DNA of 64,000 nt from Trichobilharzia szidati (lineage: Eukaryota > Platyhelminthes > Trematoda > Strigeidida > Schistosomatidae), in assembly GCA_944472155.2 (NCBI GenBank), contig OX235277.1, forward strand, positions 32,932,804-32,996,803, given 5' to 3'. The stretch's first letter is position 1, and every line of letters begins with the position of its first letter. Positions 1 to 13,200 of this stretch are shown one piece after another. The notes beneath the pieces were generated by a model. That model was not told where the DNA came from. It made no database searches and saw only the letters and a list, made by a program, of their open reading frames with translations. The position numbers and the translations under genes were made by a program.

Positions 1-1195
1 ATCATCTTCTGACCAAATTGCAACTCTACGCATTATCATCGAACAAAGCATGGAATGGCAATCAAATCTCTACCTCAACTTCATAGACTTTGAGAAGGCC
101 TTCGACAGCGTTGACCGCGAAGTTATTTGGAAACTACTCGAGTACTACGGCGTACCCCAAATATTCATCAACCTTATTCAACAACTGTACGACAACGGCA
201 CATGCCAAGTGATCCACAACGGAAAACTCAGCAAGGCGTTTGGAGTAAACACAGGAGTCAGACAAGAGTGCTTATTATCACCAATGATATTCCTAATTGT
301 GGTGGACTGGATTATGAGTTAGACAGTGGGAAATGAGAAGACAGGGATATCCTGGACCGACGTGAAGAACCTAGAAGACCTGGATTTCGCGCGTGGATGA
401 TTTATGTTTGATGTCACACCAATTCGAAGACTTTCAAGCGAAAACCGACCAACTGGTCGAAGAAGCAGCAAAGACAGGACTGCAGGTGAATATAGACAAG
501 ACGGAGGTTATGAAAATCACCAACCAACAACGGCAGCAACATCCAGTGCCAATCACCATCAACGGGAGGGATTTGAAAGAGGTTACTTCATTCACTTATC
601 TAGGGAGAATTGTCTCAACCACAGGAGGAACGGACGAGGATGTCAAATCGAGAATCGGGAAGGCGAGAAACGCATTCATCAACCAGAAACCAATCTGGAA
701 ATCTTCGTCACTCAGCATCAACAACAAAATTCGGATTTTCAATACAAACGTCAAGTCAGTCAGTTCTTCTATATGGATGGATCAGAAACTTGACGGGTCA
801 CAAAGAATATTTCCAACAGCCTGTTGCAGACCTTTATCAACAACTGTCTTCGCTCTATACTGAAGATTAGATGGCCGGAAGGAATCACAAACAAGAAGCT
901 ATGGGAACAAACGAAACAGGAACCAATCGCACAACAAATATGCAGGAGGAAGTGGAGATGGATCGAACACTCGCTGAGGAGGCCGTGGGGTGACATCGCG
1001 CGTCAGGCCCTCGAGTGGAACCCGAAAGGGAAGCGGCGAGTGGGACGTCCAAGGGTGACATGGAGGAGATCGTGTGAGGAGGAGATGACACAGTATGGAA
1101 CAACATGGACGCAACTGAAAAGTACAGCACAAGACAGAAGCAAGTGGAGTCGTGCAGCTGAAGCCATATGTTCCACTAAGAACCCAAGATAACAA
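1..1195 (+). mobile_element. RTE-like non-LTR retrotransposon, 3' part, broken
   Basis: A reverse-transcriptase reading frame enters from the left. The frame at 50-322 shows RT palm motif A (FIDFEKAFDSVDRE) and motif B region (GVRQECLLSP, where the family usually has RQGC). It ends at a stop after VVDWIM. The next part (393-863) starts just after motif C; the usual F-A-D-D is disrupted near 390-400 by a short length change, leaving only VDDLCLMSH. It continues with FTYLGRIVSTTGG. A third frame (about 824-1192) carries the C-terminal RRKWRWIEHSLRRP and WNPKGKRRVGRPR motifs typical of RTE-like LINE proteins. A (TAA)n tail follows at 1190-1211. Several frameshifts mean it cannot make active enzyme. 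The RTE clade assignment is from motif memory, without a database search. Confidence 0.85.
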
Positions 1196-1212
1196 TAATA
1201 ATAATAATAATT
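1193..1212 (+). repeat. (TAA)n tail of the LINE
   Basis: The LINE ends in a short AATAAT microsatellite and the first satellite unit starts directly after it. Related LINE copies at about 27225, 40910 and 43435 also end in ATT/AAT-rich tails, so this is the element's own 3' end. Confidence 0.75.
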
Positions 1213-1215
1213 TTC

Positions 1216-4200
1216 AAACAACTTGATACCTTCCCACTGATCTGTCATCCTCAAGCCGAAATGATCGCTTCCACCCACATTCAGAATACACCTCTACTCC
1301 TTCGTCAAGCCTTGCACACAGATGTACGACGAGAACATGTGTGATGGGACTATCGGAACTGCAATCAACTTGCAGATTGCATACTGACTGCATCGCCCAG
1401 TTCACAAATCACAGATGTCACTACTCACCAGTTCAGTCTCACGAGTAGTGACACATTGCAGACAAATGACGCCATCTGTCTCCCGCTCAATCTCTCTCTC
1501 TCTCTCCCTTTCTCTCGCTTTATCCAACTCTATCTGCATCTCTGACTTTTTCAGTTATTGGTGAGAAATGAAGTGGACTCACGTGTCGTGGTTTCTACAG
1601 GCGACGCCATCTCCTTCGCCGTGGTAACTGCAGCTTCTGAAGAAGGTGAAAATCACATGCATCCGAATTAGAAATCGACAAATGCATCATTTTATGTAAG
1701 GAGGTTGACTTGACCTCGAGGATATCGTCACGTCGCTCTGTGTATACTTGTTCACGTGAGATGTCTGGAGCGTGTTCAGTCTTCCTCTGTGGGTGGGTGG
1801 TTGGCTGGGTGTATACAGTGTTACTGTCACTTGTTGAAAATCACATCATTCCCGTGGTTAATGATTTCCACTTCGACTGTGTATTCACGTATATTCGTCT
1901 AATGCCTAGTCTCTCTCAGTAAACGCATCCATTTCTTTCATTGGGCCAACAATCAATCAGTTGACATTTGCTTCATCATCACATCGCGTTACAACTCTAC
2001 CGAATAGAATAGTGGTATTCTCAAACACCTTGATTCTCTTCCCTCTCATCTGTCATCCTCAAGCCGAAATGATCGCTTCCACCCACATTCAGAATACACC
2101 TCTACTCCTTCGTCAAGCCTTGCACACAGATGTACGACGAGAACATGTGTGATGGGACTATCGGAACTGCAATCAACTTGCAGATTGCATACTGACTGCA
2201 TCGCCCAGTTCACAAATCACAGATGTCACTACTCACCAGTTCAGTCTCACGAGTAGTGACACATTGCAGACAAATGACGCCATCTGTCTCCCGCTCAATC
2301 TCTCTCTCTCCCTTTCTCTCGCTTTATCCAACTCTATCTGCATCTCTGACTTTTTCAGTTATTGGTGAGAAATGAAGTGGACTCACGTGTCGTGGTTTCT
2401 ACAGGCGACGCCATCTCCTTCGCCGTGGTAACTGCAGCTTCTGAAGAAGGTGAAAATCACATGCATCCGAATTAGAAATCGACAAATGCATCATTTTATG
2501 TAAGGAGGTTGACTTGACCTCGAGGATATCGTCACGTCGCTCTGTGTATACTTGTTCACGTGAGATGTCTGGAGCGTGTTCAGTCTTCCTCTGTGGGTGG
2601 GTGGTTGGCTGGGTGTATACAGTGTTACTGTCACTTGTTGAAAATCACATCATTCCCGTGGTTAATGATTTCCACTTCGACTGTGTATTCACGTATATTC
2701 GTCTAATGCCTAGTCTCTCTCAGTAAACGCCTCCATTTCTTTCATTCGGCCAACAATCAATCAGTTGACATTTGCTTCATCATCACATCGCGTTACAACT
2801 CTACCGAATAGAATAGTGGTATTCTCAAACACCTTGATTCTCTTCCCTCTCATCTGTCATCCTCAAGCCGAAATGATCGCTTCCACCCACATTCAGAATA
2901 CACCTCTACTCCTTCGTCAAGCCTTGCACACAGATGTACGACGAGAACATGTGTGATGGGACTATCGGAACTGCAATCAACTTGCAGATTGCATACTGAC
3001 TGCATCGCCCAGTTCACAAATCACAGATGTCACTACTCACCAGTTCAGTCTCACGAGTAGTGACACATTGCAGACAAATGACGCCATCTGTCTCCCGCTC
3101 AATCTCTCTCTCTCTCTCCCTTTCTCTCGCTTTATCCAACTCTATCTGCATCTCTGACTTTTTCAGTTATTGGTGAGAAATGAAGTGGACTCACGTGTCG
3201 TGGTTTCTACAGGCGACGCCATCTCCTTCGCCGTGGTAACTGCAGCTTCTGAAGAAGGTGAAAATCACATGCATCCGAATTAGAAATCGACAAATGCATC
3301 ATTTTATGTAAGGAGGTTGACTTGACCTCGAGGATATCGTCACGTCGCTCTGTGTATACTTGTTCACGTGAGATGTCTGGAGCGTGTTCAGTCTTCCTCT
3401 GTGGGTGGGTGGTTGGCTGGGTGTATACAGTGTTACTGTCACTTGTTGAAAATCACATCATTCCCGTGGTTAATGATTTCCACTTCGACTGTGTATTCAC
3501 GTATATTCGTCTAATGCCTAGTCTCTCTCAGTAAACGCCTCCATTTCTTTCATTCGGCCAACAATCAATCAGTTGACATTTGCTTCATCATCACATCGCG
3601 TTACAACTCTACCGAATAGAATAGTGGTATTCTCAAACACCTTGATTCTCTTCCCTCTCATCTGTCATCCTCAAGCCGAAATGATCGCTTCCACCCACAT
3701 TCAGAATACACCTCTACTCCTTCGTCAAGCCTTGCACACAGATGTACGACGAGAACATGTGTGATGGGACTATCGGAACTGCAATCAACTTGCAGATTGC
3801 ATACTGACTGCATCGCCCAGTTCACAAATCACAGATGTCACTACTCACCAGTTCAGTCTCACGAGTAGTGACACATTGCAGACAAATGACGCCATCTGTC
3901 TCCCGCTCAATCTCTCTCTCTCTCCCTTTCTCTCGCTTTATCCAACTCTATCTGCATCTCTGACTTTTTCAGTTATTGGTGAGAAATGAAGTGGACTCAC
4001 GTGTCGTGGTTTCTACAGGCGACGCCATCTCCTTCGCCGTGGTAACTGCAGCTTCTGAAGAAGGTGAAAATCACATGCATCCGAATTAGAAATCGACAAA
4101 TGCATCATTTTATGTAAGGAGGTTGACTTGACCTCGAGGATATCGTCACGTCGCTCTGTGTATACTTGTTCACGTGAGATGTCTGGAGCGTGTTCAGTCT

Positions 4201-7200
4201 TCCTCTGTGGGTGGGTGGTTGGCTGGGTGTATACAGTGTTACTGTCACTTGTTGAAAATCACATCATTCCCGTGGTTAATGATTTCCACTTCGACTGTGT
4301 ATTCACGTATATTCGTCTAATGCCTAGTCTCTCTCAGTAAACGCCTCCATTTCTTTCATTCGGCCAACAATCAATCAGTTGACATTTGCTTCATCATCAC
4401 ATCGCGTTACAACTCTACCGAATAGAATAGTGGTATTCTCAAACACCTTGATTCTCTTCCCTCTCATCTGTCATCCTCAAGCCGAAATGATCGCTTCCAC
4501 CCACATTCAGAATACACCTCTACTCCTTCGTCAAGCCTTGCACACAGATGTACGACGAGAACATGTGTGATGGGACTATCGGAACTGCAATCAACTTGCA
4601 GATTGCATACTGACTGCATCGCCCAGTTCACAAATCACAGATGTCACTACTCACCAGTTCAGTCTCACGAGTAGTGACACATTGCAGACAAATGACGCCA
4701 TCTGTCTCCCGCTCAATCTCTCTCTCTCTCTCCCTTTCTCTCGCTTTATCCAACTCTATCTGCATCTCTGACTTTTTCAGTTATTGGTGAGAAATGAAGT
4801 GGACTCACGTGTCGTGGTTTCTACAGGCGACGCCATCTCCTTCGCCGTGGTAACTGCAGCTTCTGAAGAAGGTGAAAATCACATGCATCCGAATTAGAAA
4901 TCGACAAATGCATCATTTTATGTAAGGAGGTTGACTTGACCTCGAGGATATCGTCACGTCGCTCTGTGTATACTTGTTCACGTGAGATGTCTGGAGCGTG
5001 TTCAGTCTTCCTCTGTGGGTGGGTGGTTGGCTGGGTGTATACAGTGTTACTGTCACTTGTTGAAAATCACATCATTCCCGTGGTTAATGATTTCCACTTC
5101 GACTGTGTATTCACGTATATTCGTCTAATGCCTAGTCTCTCTCAGTAAACGCCTCCATTTCTTTCATTCGGCCAACAATCAATCAGTTGACATTTGCTTC
5201 ATCATCACATCGCGTTACAACTCTACCGAATAGAATAGTGGTATTCTCAAACACCTTGATTCTCTTCCCTCTCATCTGTCATCCTCAAGCCGAAATGATC
5301 GCTTCCACCCACATTCAGAATACACCTCTACTCCTTCGTCAAGCCTTGCACACAGATGTACGACGAGAACATGTGTGATGGGACTATCGGAACTGCAATC
5401 AACTTGCAGATTGCATACTGACTGCATCGCCCAGTTCACAAATCACAGATGTCACTACTCACCAGTTCAGTCTCACGAGTAGTGACACATTGCAGACAAA
5501 TGACGCCATCTGTCTCCCGCTCAATCTCTCTCTCTCTCTCCCTTTCTCTCGCTTTATCCAACTCTATCTGCATCTCTGACTTTTTCAGTTATTGGTGAGA
5601 AATGAAGTGGACTCACGTGTCGTGGTTTCTACAGGCGACGCCATCTCCTTCGCCGTGGTAACTGCAGCTTCTGAAGAAGGTGAAAATCACATGCATCCGA
5701 ATTAGAAATCGACAAATGCATCATTTTATGTAAGGAGGTTGACTTGACCTCGAGGATATCGTCACGTCGCTCTGTGTATACTTGTTCACGTGAGATGTCT
5801 GGAGCGTGTTCAGTCTTCCTCTGTGGGTGGGTGGTTGGCTGGGTGTATACAGTGTTACTGTCACTTGTTGAAAATCACATCATTCCCGTGGTTAATGATT
5901 TCCACTTCGACTGTGTATTCACGTATATTCGTCTAATGCCTAGTCTCTCTCAGTAAACGCCTCCATTTCTTTCATTCGGCCAACAATCAATCAGTTGACA
6001 TTTGCTTCATCATCACATCGCGTTACAACTCTACCGAATAGAATAGTGGTATTCTCAAACACCTTGATTCTCTTCCCTCTCATCTGTCATCCTCAAGCCG
6101 AAATGATCGCTTCCACCCACATTCAGAATACACCTCTACTCCTTCGTCAAGCCTTGCACACAGATGTACGACGAGAACATGTGTGATGGGACTATCGGAA
6201 CTGCAATCAACTTGCAGATTGCATACTGACTGCATCGCCCAGTTCACAAATCACAGATGTCACTACTCACCAGTTCAGTCTCACGAGTAGTGACACATTG
6301 CAGACAAATGACGCCATCTGTCTCCCGCTCAATCTCTCTCTCTCCCTTTCTCTCGCTTTATCCAACTCTATCTGCATCTCTGACTTTTTCAGTTATTGGT
6401 GAGAAATGAAGTGGACTCACGTGTCGTGGTTTCTACAGGCGACGCCATCTCCTTCGCCGTGGTAACTGCAGCTTCTGAAGAAGGTGAAAATCACATGCAT
6501 CCGAATTAGAAATCGACAAATGCATCATTTTATGTAAGGAGGTTGACTTGACCTCGAGGATATCGTCACGTCGCTCTGTGTATACTTGTTCACGTGAGAT
6601 GTCTGGAGCGTGTTCAGTCTTCCTCTGTGGGTGGGTGGTTGGCTGGGTGTATACAGTGTTACTGTCACTTGTTGAAAATCACATCATTCCCGTGGTTAAT
6701 GATTTCCACTTCGACTGTGTATTCACGTATATTCGTCTAATGCCTAGTCTCTCTCAGTAAACGCCTCCATTTCTTTCATTCGGCCAACAATCAATCAGTT
6801 GACATTTGCTTCATCATCACATCGCGTTACAACTCTACCGAATAGAATAGTGGTATTCTCAAACACCTTGATTCTCTTCCCTCTCATCTGTCATCCTCAA
6901 GCCGAAATGATCGCTTCCACCCACATTCAGAATACACCTCTACTCCTTCGTCAAGCCTTGCACACAGATGTACGACGAGAACATGTGTGATGGGACTATC
7001 GGAACTGCAATCAACTTGCAGATTGCATACTGACTGCATCGCCCAGTTCACAAATCACAGATGTCACTACTCACCAGTTCAGTCTCACGAGTAGTGACAC
7101 ATTGCAGACAAATGACGCCATCTCTCTCCCGCTCAATCTCTCTCTCTCTCTCCCTTTCTCTCGCTTTATCCAACTCTATCTGCATCTCTGACTTTTTCAG

Positions 7201-10200
7201 TTATTGGTGAGAAATGAAGTGGACTCACGTGTCGTGGTTTCTACAGGCGACGCCATCTCCTTCGCCGTGGTAACTGCAGCTTCTGAAGAAGGTGAAAATC
7301 ACATGCATCCGAATTAGAAATCGACAAATGCATCATTTTATGTAAGGAGGTTGACTTGACCTCGAGGATATCGTCACGTCGCTCTGTGTATACTTGTTCA
7401 CGTGAGATGTCTGGAGCGTGTTCAGTCTTCCTCTGTGGGTGGGTGGTTGGCTGGGTGTATACAGTGTTACTGTCACTTGTTGAAAATCACATCATTCCCG
7501 TGGTTAATGATTTCCACTTCGACTGTGTATTCACGTATATTCGTCTAATGCCTAGTCTCTCTCAGTAAACGCCTCCATTTCTTTCATTCGGCCAACAATC
7601 AATCAGTTGACATTTGCTTCATCATCACATCGCGTTACAACTCTACCGAATAGAATAGTGGTATTCTCAAACACCTTGATTCTCTTCCCTCTCATCTGTC
7701 ATCCTCAAGCCGAAATGATCGCTTCCACCCACATTCAGAATACACCTCTACTCCTTCGTCAAGCCTTGCACACAGATGTACGACGAGAACATGTGTGATG
7801 GGACTATCGGAACTGCAATCAACTTGCAGATTGCATACTGACTGCATCGCCCAGTTCACAAATCACAGATGTCACTACTCACCAGTTCAGTCTCACGAGT
7901 AGTGACACATTGCAGACAAATGACGCCATCTGTCTCCCGCTCAATCTCTCTCTCTCTCTCCCTTTCTCTCGCTTTATCCAACTCTATCTGCATCTCTGAC
8001 TTTTTCAGTTATTGGTGAGAAATGAAGTGGACTCACGTGTCGTGGTTTCTACAGGCGACGCCATCTCCTTCGCCGTGGTAACTGCAGCTTCTGAAGAAGG
8101 TGAAAATCACATGCATCCGAATTAGAAATCGACAAATGCATCATTTTATGTAAGGAGGTTGACTTGACCTCGAGGATATCGTCACGTCGCTCTGTGTATA
8201 CTTGTTCACGTGAGATGTCTGGAGCGTGTTCAGTCTTCCTCTGTGGGTGGGTGGTTGGCTGGGTGTATACAGTGTTACTGTCACTTGTTGAAAATCACAT
8301 CATTCCCGTGGTTAATGATTTCCACTTCGACTGTGTATTCACGTATATTCGTCTAATGCCTAGTCTCTCTCAGTAAACGCCTCCATTTCTTTCATTCGGC
8401 CAACAATCAATCAGTTGACATTTGCTTCATCATCACATCGCGTTACAACTCTACCGAATAGAATAGTGGTATTCTCAAACACCTTGATTCTCTTCCCTCT
8501 CATCTGTCATCCTCAAGCCGAAATGATCGCTTCCACCCACATTCAGAATACACCTCTACTCCTTCGTCAAGCCTTGCACACAGATGTACGACGAGAACAT
8601 GTGTGATGGGACTATCGGAACTGCAATCAACTTGCAGATTGCATACTGACTGCATCGCCCAGTTCACAAATCACAGATGTCACTACTCACCAGTTCAGTC
8701 TCACGAGTAGTGACACATTGCAGACAAATGACGCCATCTGTCTCCCGCTCAATCTCTCTCTCTCTCTCCCTTTCTCTCGCTTTATCCAACTCTATCTGCA
8801 TCTCTGACTTTTTCAGTTATTGGTGAGAAATGAAGTGGACTCACGTGTCGTGGTTTCTACAGCCGACGCCATCTCCTTCGCCGTGGTAACTGCAGCTTCT
8901 GAAGAAGGTGAAAATCACATGCATCCGAATTAGAAATCGACAAATGCATCATTTTATGTAAGGAGGTTGACTTGACCTCGAGGATATCGTCACGTCGCTC
9001 TGTGTATACTTGTTCACGTGAGATGTCTGGAGCGTGTTCAGTCTTCCTCTGTGGGTGGGTGGTTGGCTGGGTGTATACAGTGTTACTGTCACTTGTTGAA
9101 AATCACATCATTCCCGTGGTTAATGATTTCCACTTCGACTGTGTATTCACGTATATTCGTCTAATGCCTAGTCTCTCTCAGTAAACGCCTCCATTTCTTT
9201 CATTCGGCCAACAATCAATCAGTTGACATTTGCTTCATCATCACATCGCGTTACAACTCTACCGAATAGAATAGTGGTATTCTCAAACACCTTGATTCTC
9301 TTCCCTCTCATCTGTCATCCTCAAGCCGAAATGATCGCTTCCACCCACATTCAGAATACACCTCTACTCCTTCGTCAAGCCTTGCACACAGATGTACGAC
9401 GAGAACATGTGTGATGGGACTATCGGAACTGCAATCAACTTGCAGATTGCATACTGACTGCATCGCCCAGTTCACAAATCACAGATGTCACTACTCACCA
9501 GTTCAGTCTCACGAGTAGTGACACATTGCAGACAAATGACGCCATCTGTCTCCCGCTCAATCTCTCTCTCTCTCTCCCTTTCTCTCGCTTTATCCAACTC
9601 TATCTGCATCTCTGACTTTTTCAGTTATTGGTGAGAAATGAAGTGGACTCACGTGTCGTGGTTTCTACAGGCGACGCCATCTCCTTCGCCGTGGTAACTG
9701 CAGCTTCTGAAGAAGGTGAAAATCACATGCATCCGAATTAGAAATCGACAAATGCATCATTTTATGTAAGGAGGTTGACTTGACCTCGAGGATATCGTCA
9801 CGTCGCTCTGTGTATACTTGTTCACGTGAGATGTCTGGAGCGTGTTCAGTCTTCCTCTGTGGGTGGGTGGTTGGCTGGGTGTATACAGTGTTACTGTCAC
9901 TTGTTGAAAATCACATCATTCCCGTGGTTAATGATTTCCACTTCGACTGTGTATTCACGTATATTCGTCTAATGCCTAGTCTCTCTCAGTAAACGCCTCC
10001 ATTTCTTTCATTGGGCCAACAATCAATCAGTTGACATTTGCTTCATCATCACATCGCGTTACAACTCTACCGAATAGAATAGTGGTATTCTCAAACACCT
10101 TGATTCTCTTCCCTCTCATCTGTCATCCTCAAGCCGAAATGATCGCTTCCACCCACATTCAGAATACACCTCTACTCCTTCGTCAAGCCTTGCACACAGA

Positions 10201-13200
10201 TGTACGACGAGAACATGTGTGATGGGACTATCGGAACTGCAATCAACTTGCAGATTGCATACTGACTGCATCGCCCAGTTCACAAATCACAGATGTCACT
10301 ACTCACCAGTTCAGTCTCACGAGTGGTGACACATTGCAGACAAATGACGCCATCTCTCTCCCGCTCAATCTCTCTCTCTCTCTCCCTTTCTCTCGCTTTA
10401 TCCAACTCTATCTGCATCTCTGACTTTTTCAGTTATTGGTGAGAAATGAAGTGGACTCACGTGTCGTGGTTTCTACAGGCGACGCCATCTCCTTCGCCGT
10501 GGTAACTGCAGCTTCTGAAGAAGGTGAAAATCACATGCATCCGAATTAGAAATCGACAAATGCATCATTTTATGTAAGGAGGTTGACTTGACCTCGAGGA
10601 TATCGTCACGTCGCTCTGTGTATACTTGTTCACGTGAGATGTCTGGAGCGTGTTCAGTCTTCCTCTGTGGGTGGGTGGTTGGCTGGGTGTATACAGTGTT
10701 ACTGTCACTTGTTGAAAATCACATCATTCCCGTGGTTAATGATTTCCACTTCGACTGTGTATTCACGTATATTCGTCTAATGCCTAGTCTCTCTCAGTAA
10801 ACGCCTCCATTTCTTTCATTCGGCCAACAATCAATCAGTTGACATTTGCTTCATCATCACATCGCGTTACAACTCTACCGAATAGAATAGTGGTATTCTC
10901 AAACACCTTGATTCTCTTCCCTCTCATCTGTCATCCTCAAGCCGAAATGATCGCTTCCACCCACATTCAGAATACACCTCTACTCCTTCGTCAAGCCTTG
11001 CACACAGATGTACGACGAGAACATGTGTGATGGGACTATCGGAACTGCAATCAACTTGCAGATTGCATACTGACTGCATCGCCCAGTTCACAAATCACAG
11101 ATGTCACTACTCACCAGTTCAGTCTCACGAGTAGTGACACATTGCAGACAAATGACGCCATCTGTCTCCCGCTCAATCTCTCTCTCTCTCTCCCTTTCTC
11201 TCGCTTTATCCAACTCTATCTGCATCTCTGACTTTTTCAGTTATTGGTGAGAAATGAAGTGGACTCACGTGTCGTGGTTTCTACAGGCGACGCCATCTCC
11301 TTCGCCGTGGTAACTGCAGCTTCTGAAGAAGGTGAAAATCACATGCATCCGAATTAGAAATCGACAAATGCATCATTTTATGTAAGGAGGTTGACTTGAC
11401 CTCGAGGATATCGTCACGTCGCTCTGTGTATACTTGTTCACGTGAGATGTCTGGAGCGTGTTCAGTCTTCCTCTGTGGGTGGGTGGTTGGCTGGGTGTAT
11501 ACAGTGTTACTGTCACTTGTTGAAAATCACATCATTCCCGTGGTTAATGATTTCCACTTCGACTGTGTATTCACGTATATTCGTCTAATGCCTAGTCTCT
11601 CTCAGTAAACGCCTCCATTTCTTTCATTCGGCCAACAATCAATCAGTTGACATTTGCTTCATCATCACATCGCGTTACAACTCTACCGAATAGAATAGTG
11701 GTATTCTCAAACACCTTGATTCTCTTCCCTCTCATCTGTCATCCTCAAGCCGAAATGATCGCTTCCACCCACATTCAGAATACACCTCTACTCCTTCGTC
11801 AAGCCTTGCACACAGATGTACGACGAGAACATGTGTGATGGGACTATCGGAACTGCAATCAACTTGCAGATTGCATACTGACTGCATCGCCCAGTTCACA
11901 AATCACAGATGTCACTACTCACCAGTTCAGTCTCACGAGTAGTGACACATTGCAGACAAATGACGCCATCTGTCTCCCGCTCAATCTCTCTCTCTCTCTC
12001 CCTTTCTCTCGCTTTATCCAACTCTATCTGCATCTCTGACTTTTTCAGTTATTGGTGAGAAATGAAGTGGACTCACGTGTCGTGGTTTCTACAGGCGACG
12101 CCATCTCCTTCGCCGTGGTAACTGCAGCTTCTGAAGAAGGTGAAAATCACATGCATCCGAATTAGAAATCGACAAATGCATCATTTTATGTAAGGAGGTT
12201 GACTTGACCTCGAGGATATCGTCACGTCGCTCTGTGTATACTTGTTCACGTGAGATGTCTGGAGCGTGTTCAGTCTTCCTCTGTGGGTGGGTGGTTGGCT
12301 GGGTGTATACAGTGTTACTGTCACTTGTTGAAAATCACATCATTCCCGTGGTTAATGATTTCCACTTCGACTGTGTATTCACGTATATTCGTCTAATGCC
12401 TAGTCTCTCTCAGTAAACGCCTCCATTTCTTTCATTCGGCCAACAATCAATCAGTTGACATTTGCTTCATCATCACATCGCGTTACAACTCTACCGAATA
12501 GAATAGTGGTATTCTCAAACACCTTGATTCTCTTCCCTCTCATCTGTCATCCTCAAGCCGAAATGATCGCTTCCACCCACATTCAGAATACACCTCTACT
12601 CCTTCGTCAAGCCTTGCACACAGATGTACGACGAGAACATGTGTGATGGGACTATCGGAACTGCAATCAACTTGCAGATTGCATACTGACTGCATCGCCC
12701 AGTTCACAAATCACAGATGTCACTACTCACCAGTTCAGTCTCACGAGTAGTGACACATTGCAGACAAATGACGCCATCTGTCTCCCGCTCAATCTCTCTC
12801 TCTCTCTCCCTTTCTCTCGCTTTATCCAACTCTATCTGCATCTCTGACTTTTTCAGTTATTGGTGAGAAATGAAGTGGACTCACGTGTCGTGGTTTCTAC
12901 AGGCGACGCCATCTCCTTCGCCGTGGTAACTGCAGCTTCTGAAGAAGGTGAAAATCACATGCATCCGAATTAGAAATCGACAAATGCATCATTTTATGTA
13001 AGGAGGTTGACTTGACCTCGAGGATATCGTCACGTCGCTCTGTGTATACTTGTTCACGTGAGATGTCTGGAGCGTGTTCAGTCTTCCTCTGTGGGTGGGT
13101 GGTTGGCTGGGTGTATACAGTGTTACTGTCACTTGTTGAAAATCACATCATTCCCGTGGTTAATGATTTCCACTTCGACTGTGTATTCACGTATATTCGT

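Noticed and set aside
1697..1712. AAGGAGG before TTG in each unit as a ribosome binding site
   Set aside because: A bacterial signal in a eukaryotic window; chance match.
1710..1922. 70-codon frame repeated in all satellite units as a gene family
   Set aside because: Starts at TTG rather than ATG, no known domain, and its conservation is fully explained by the near-identity of the whole 808-bp unit. The 63-codon frame at 1961 also starts at TTG; from its first ATG only about 28 codons remain.
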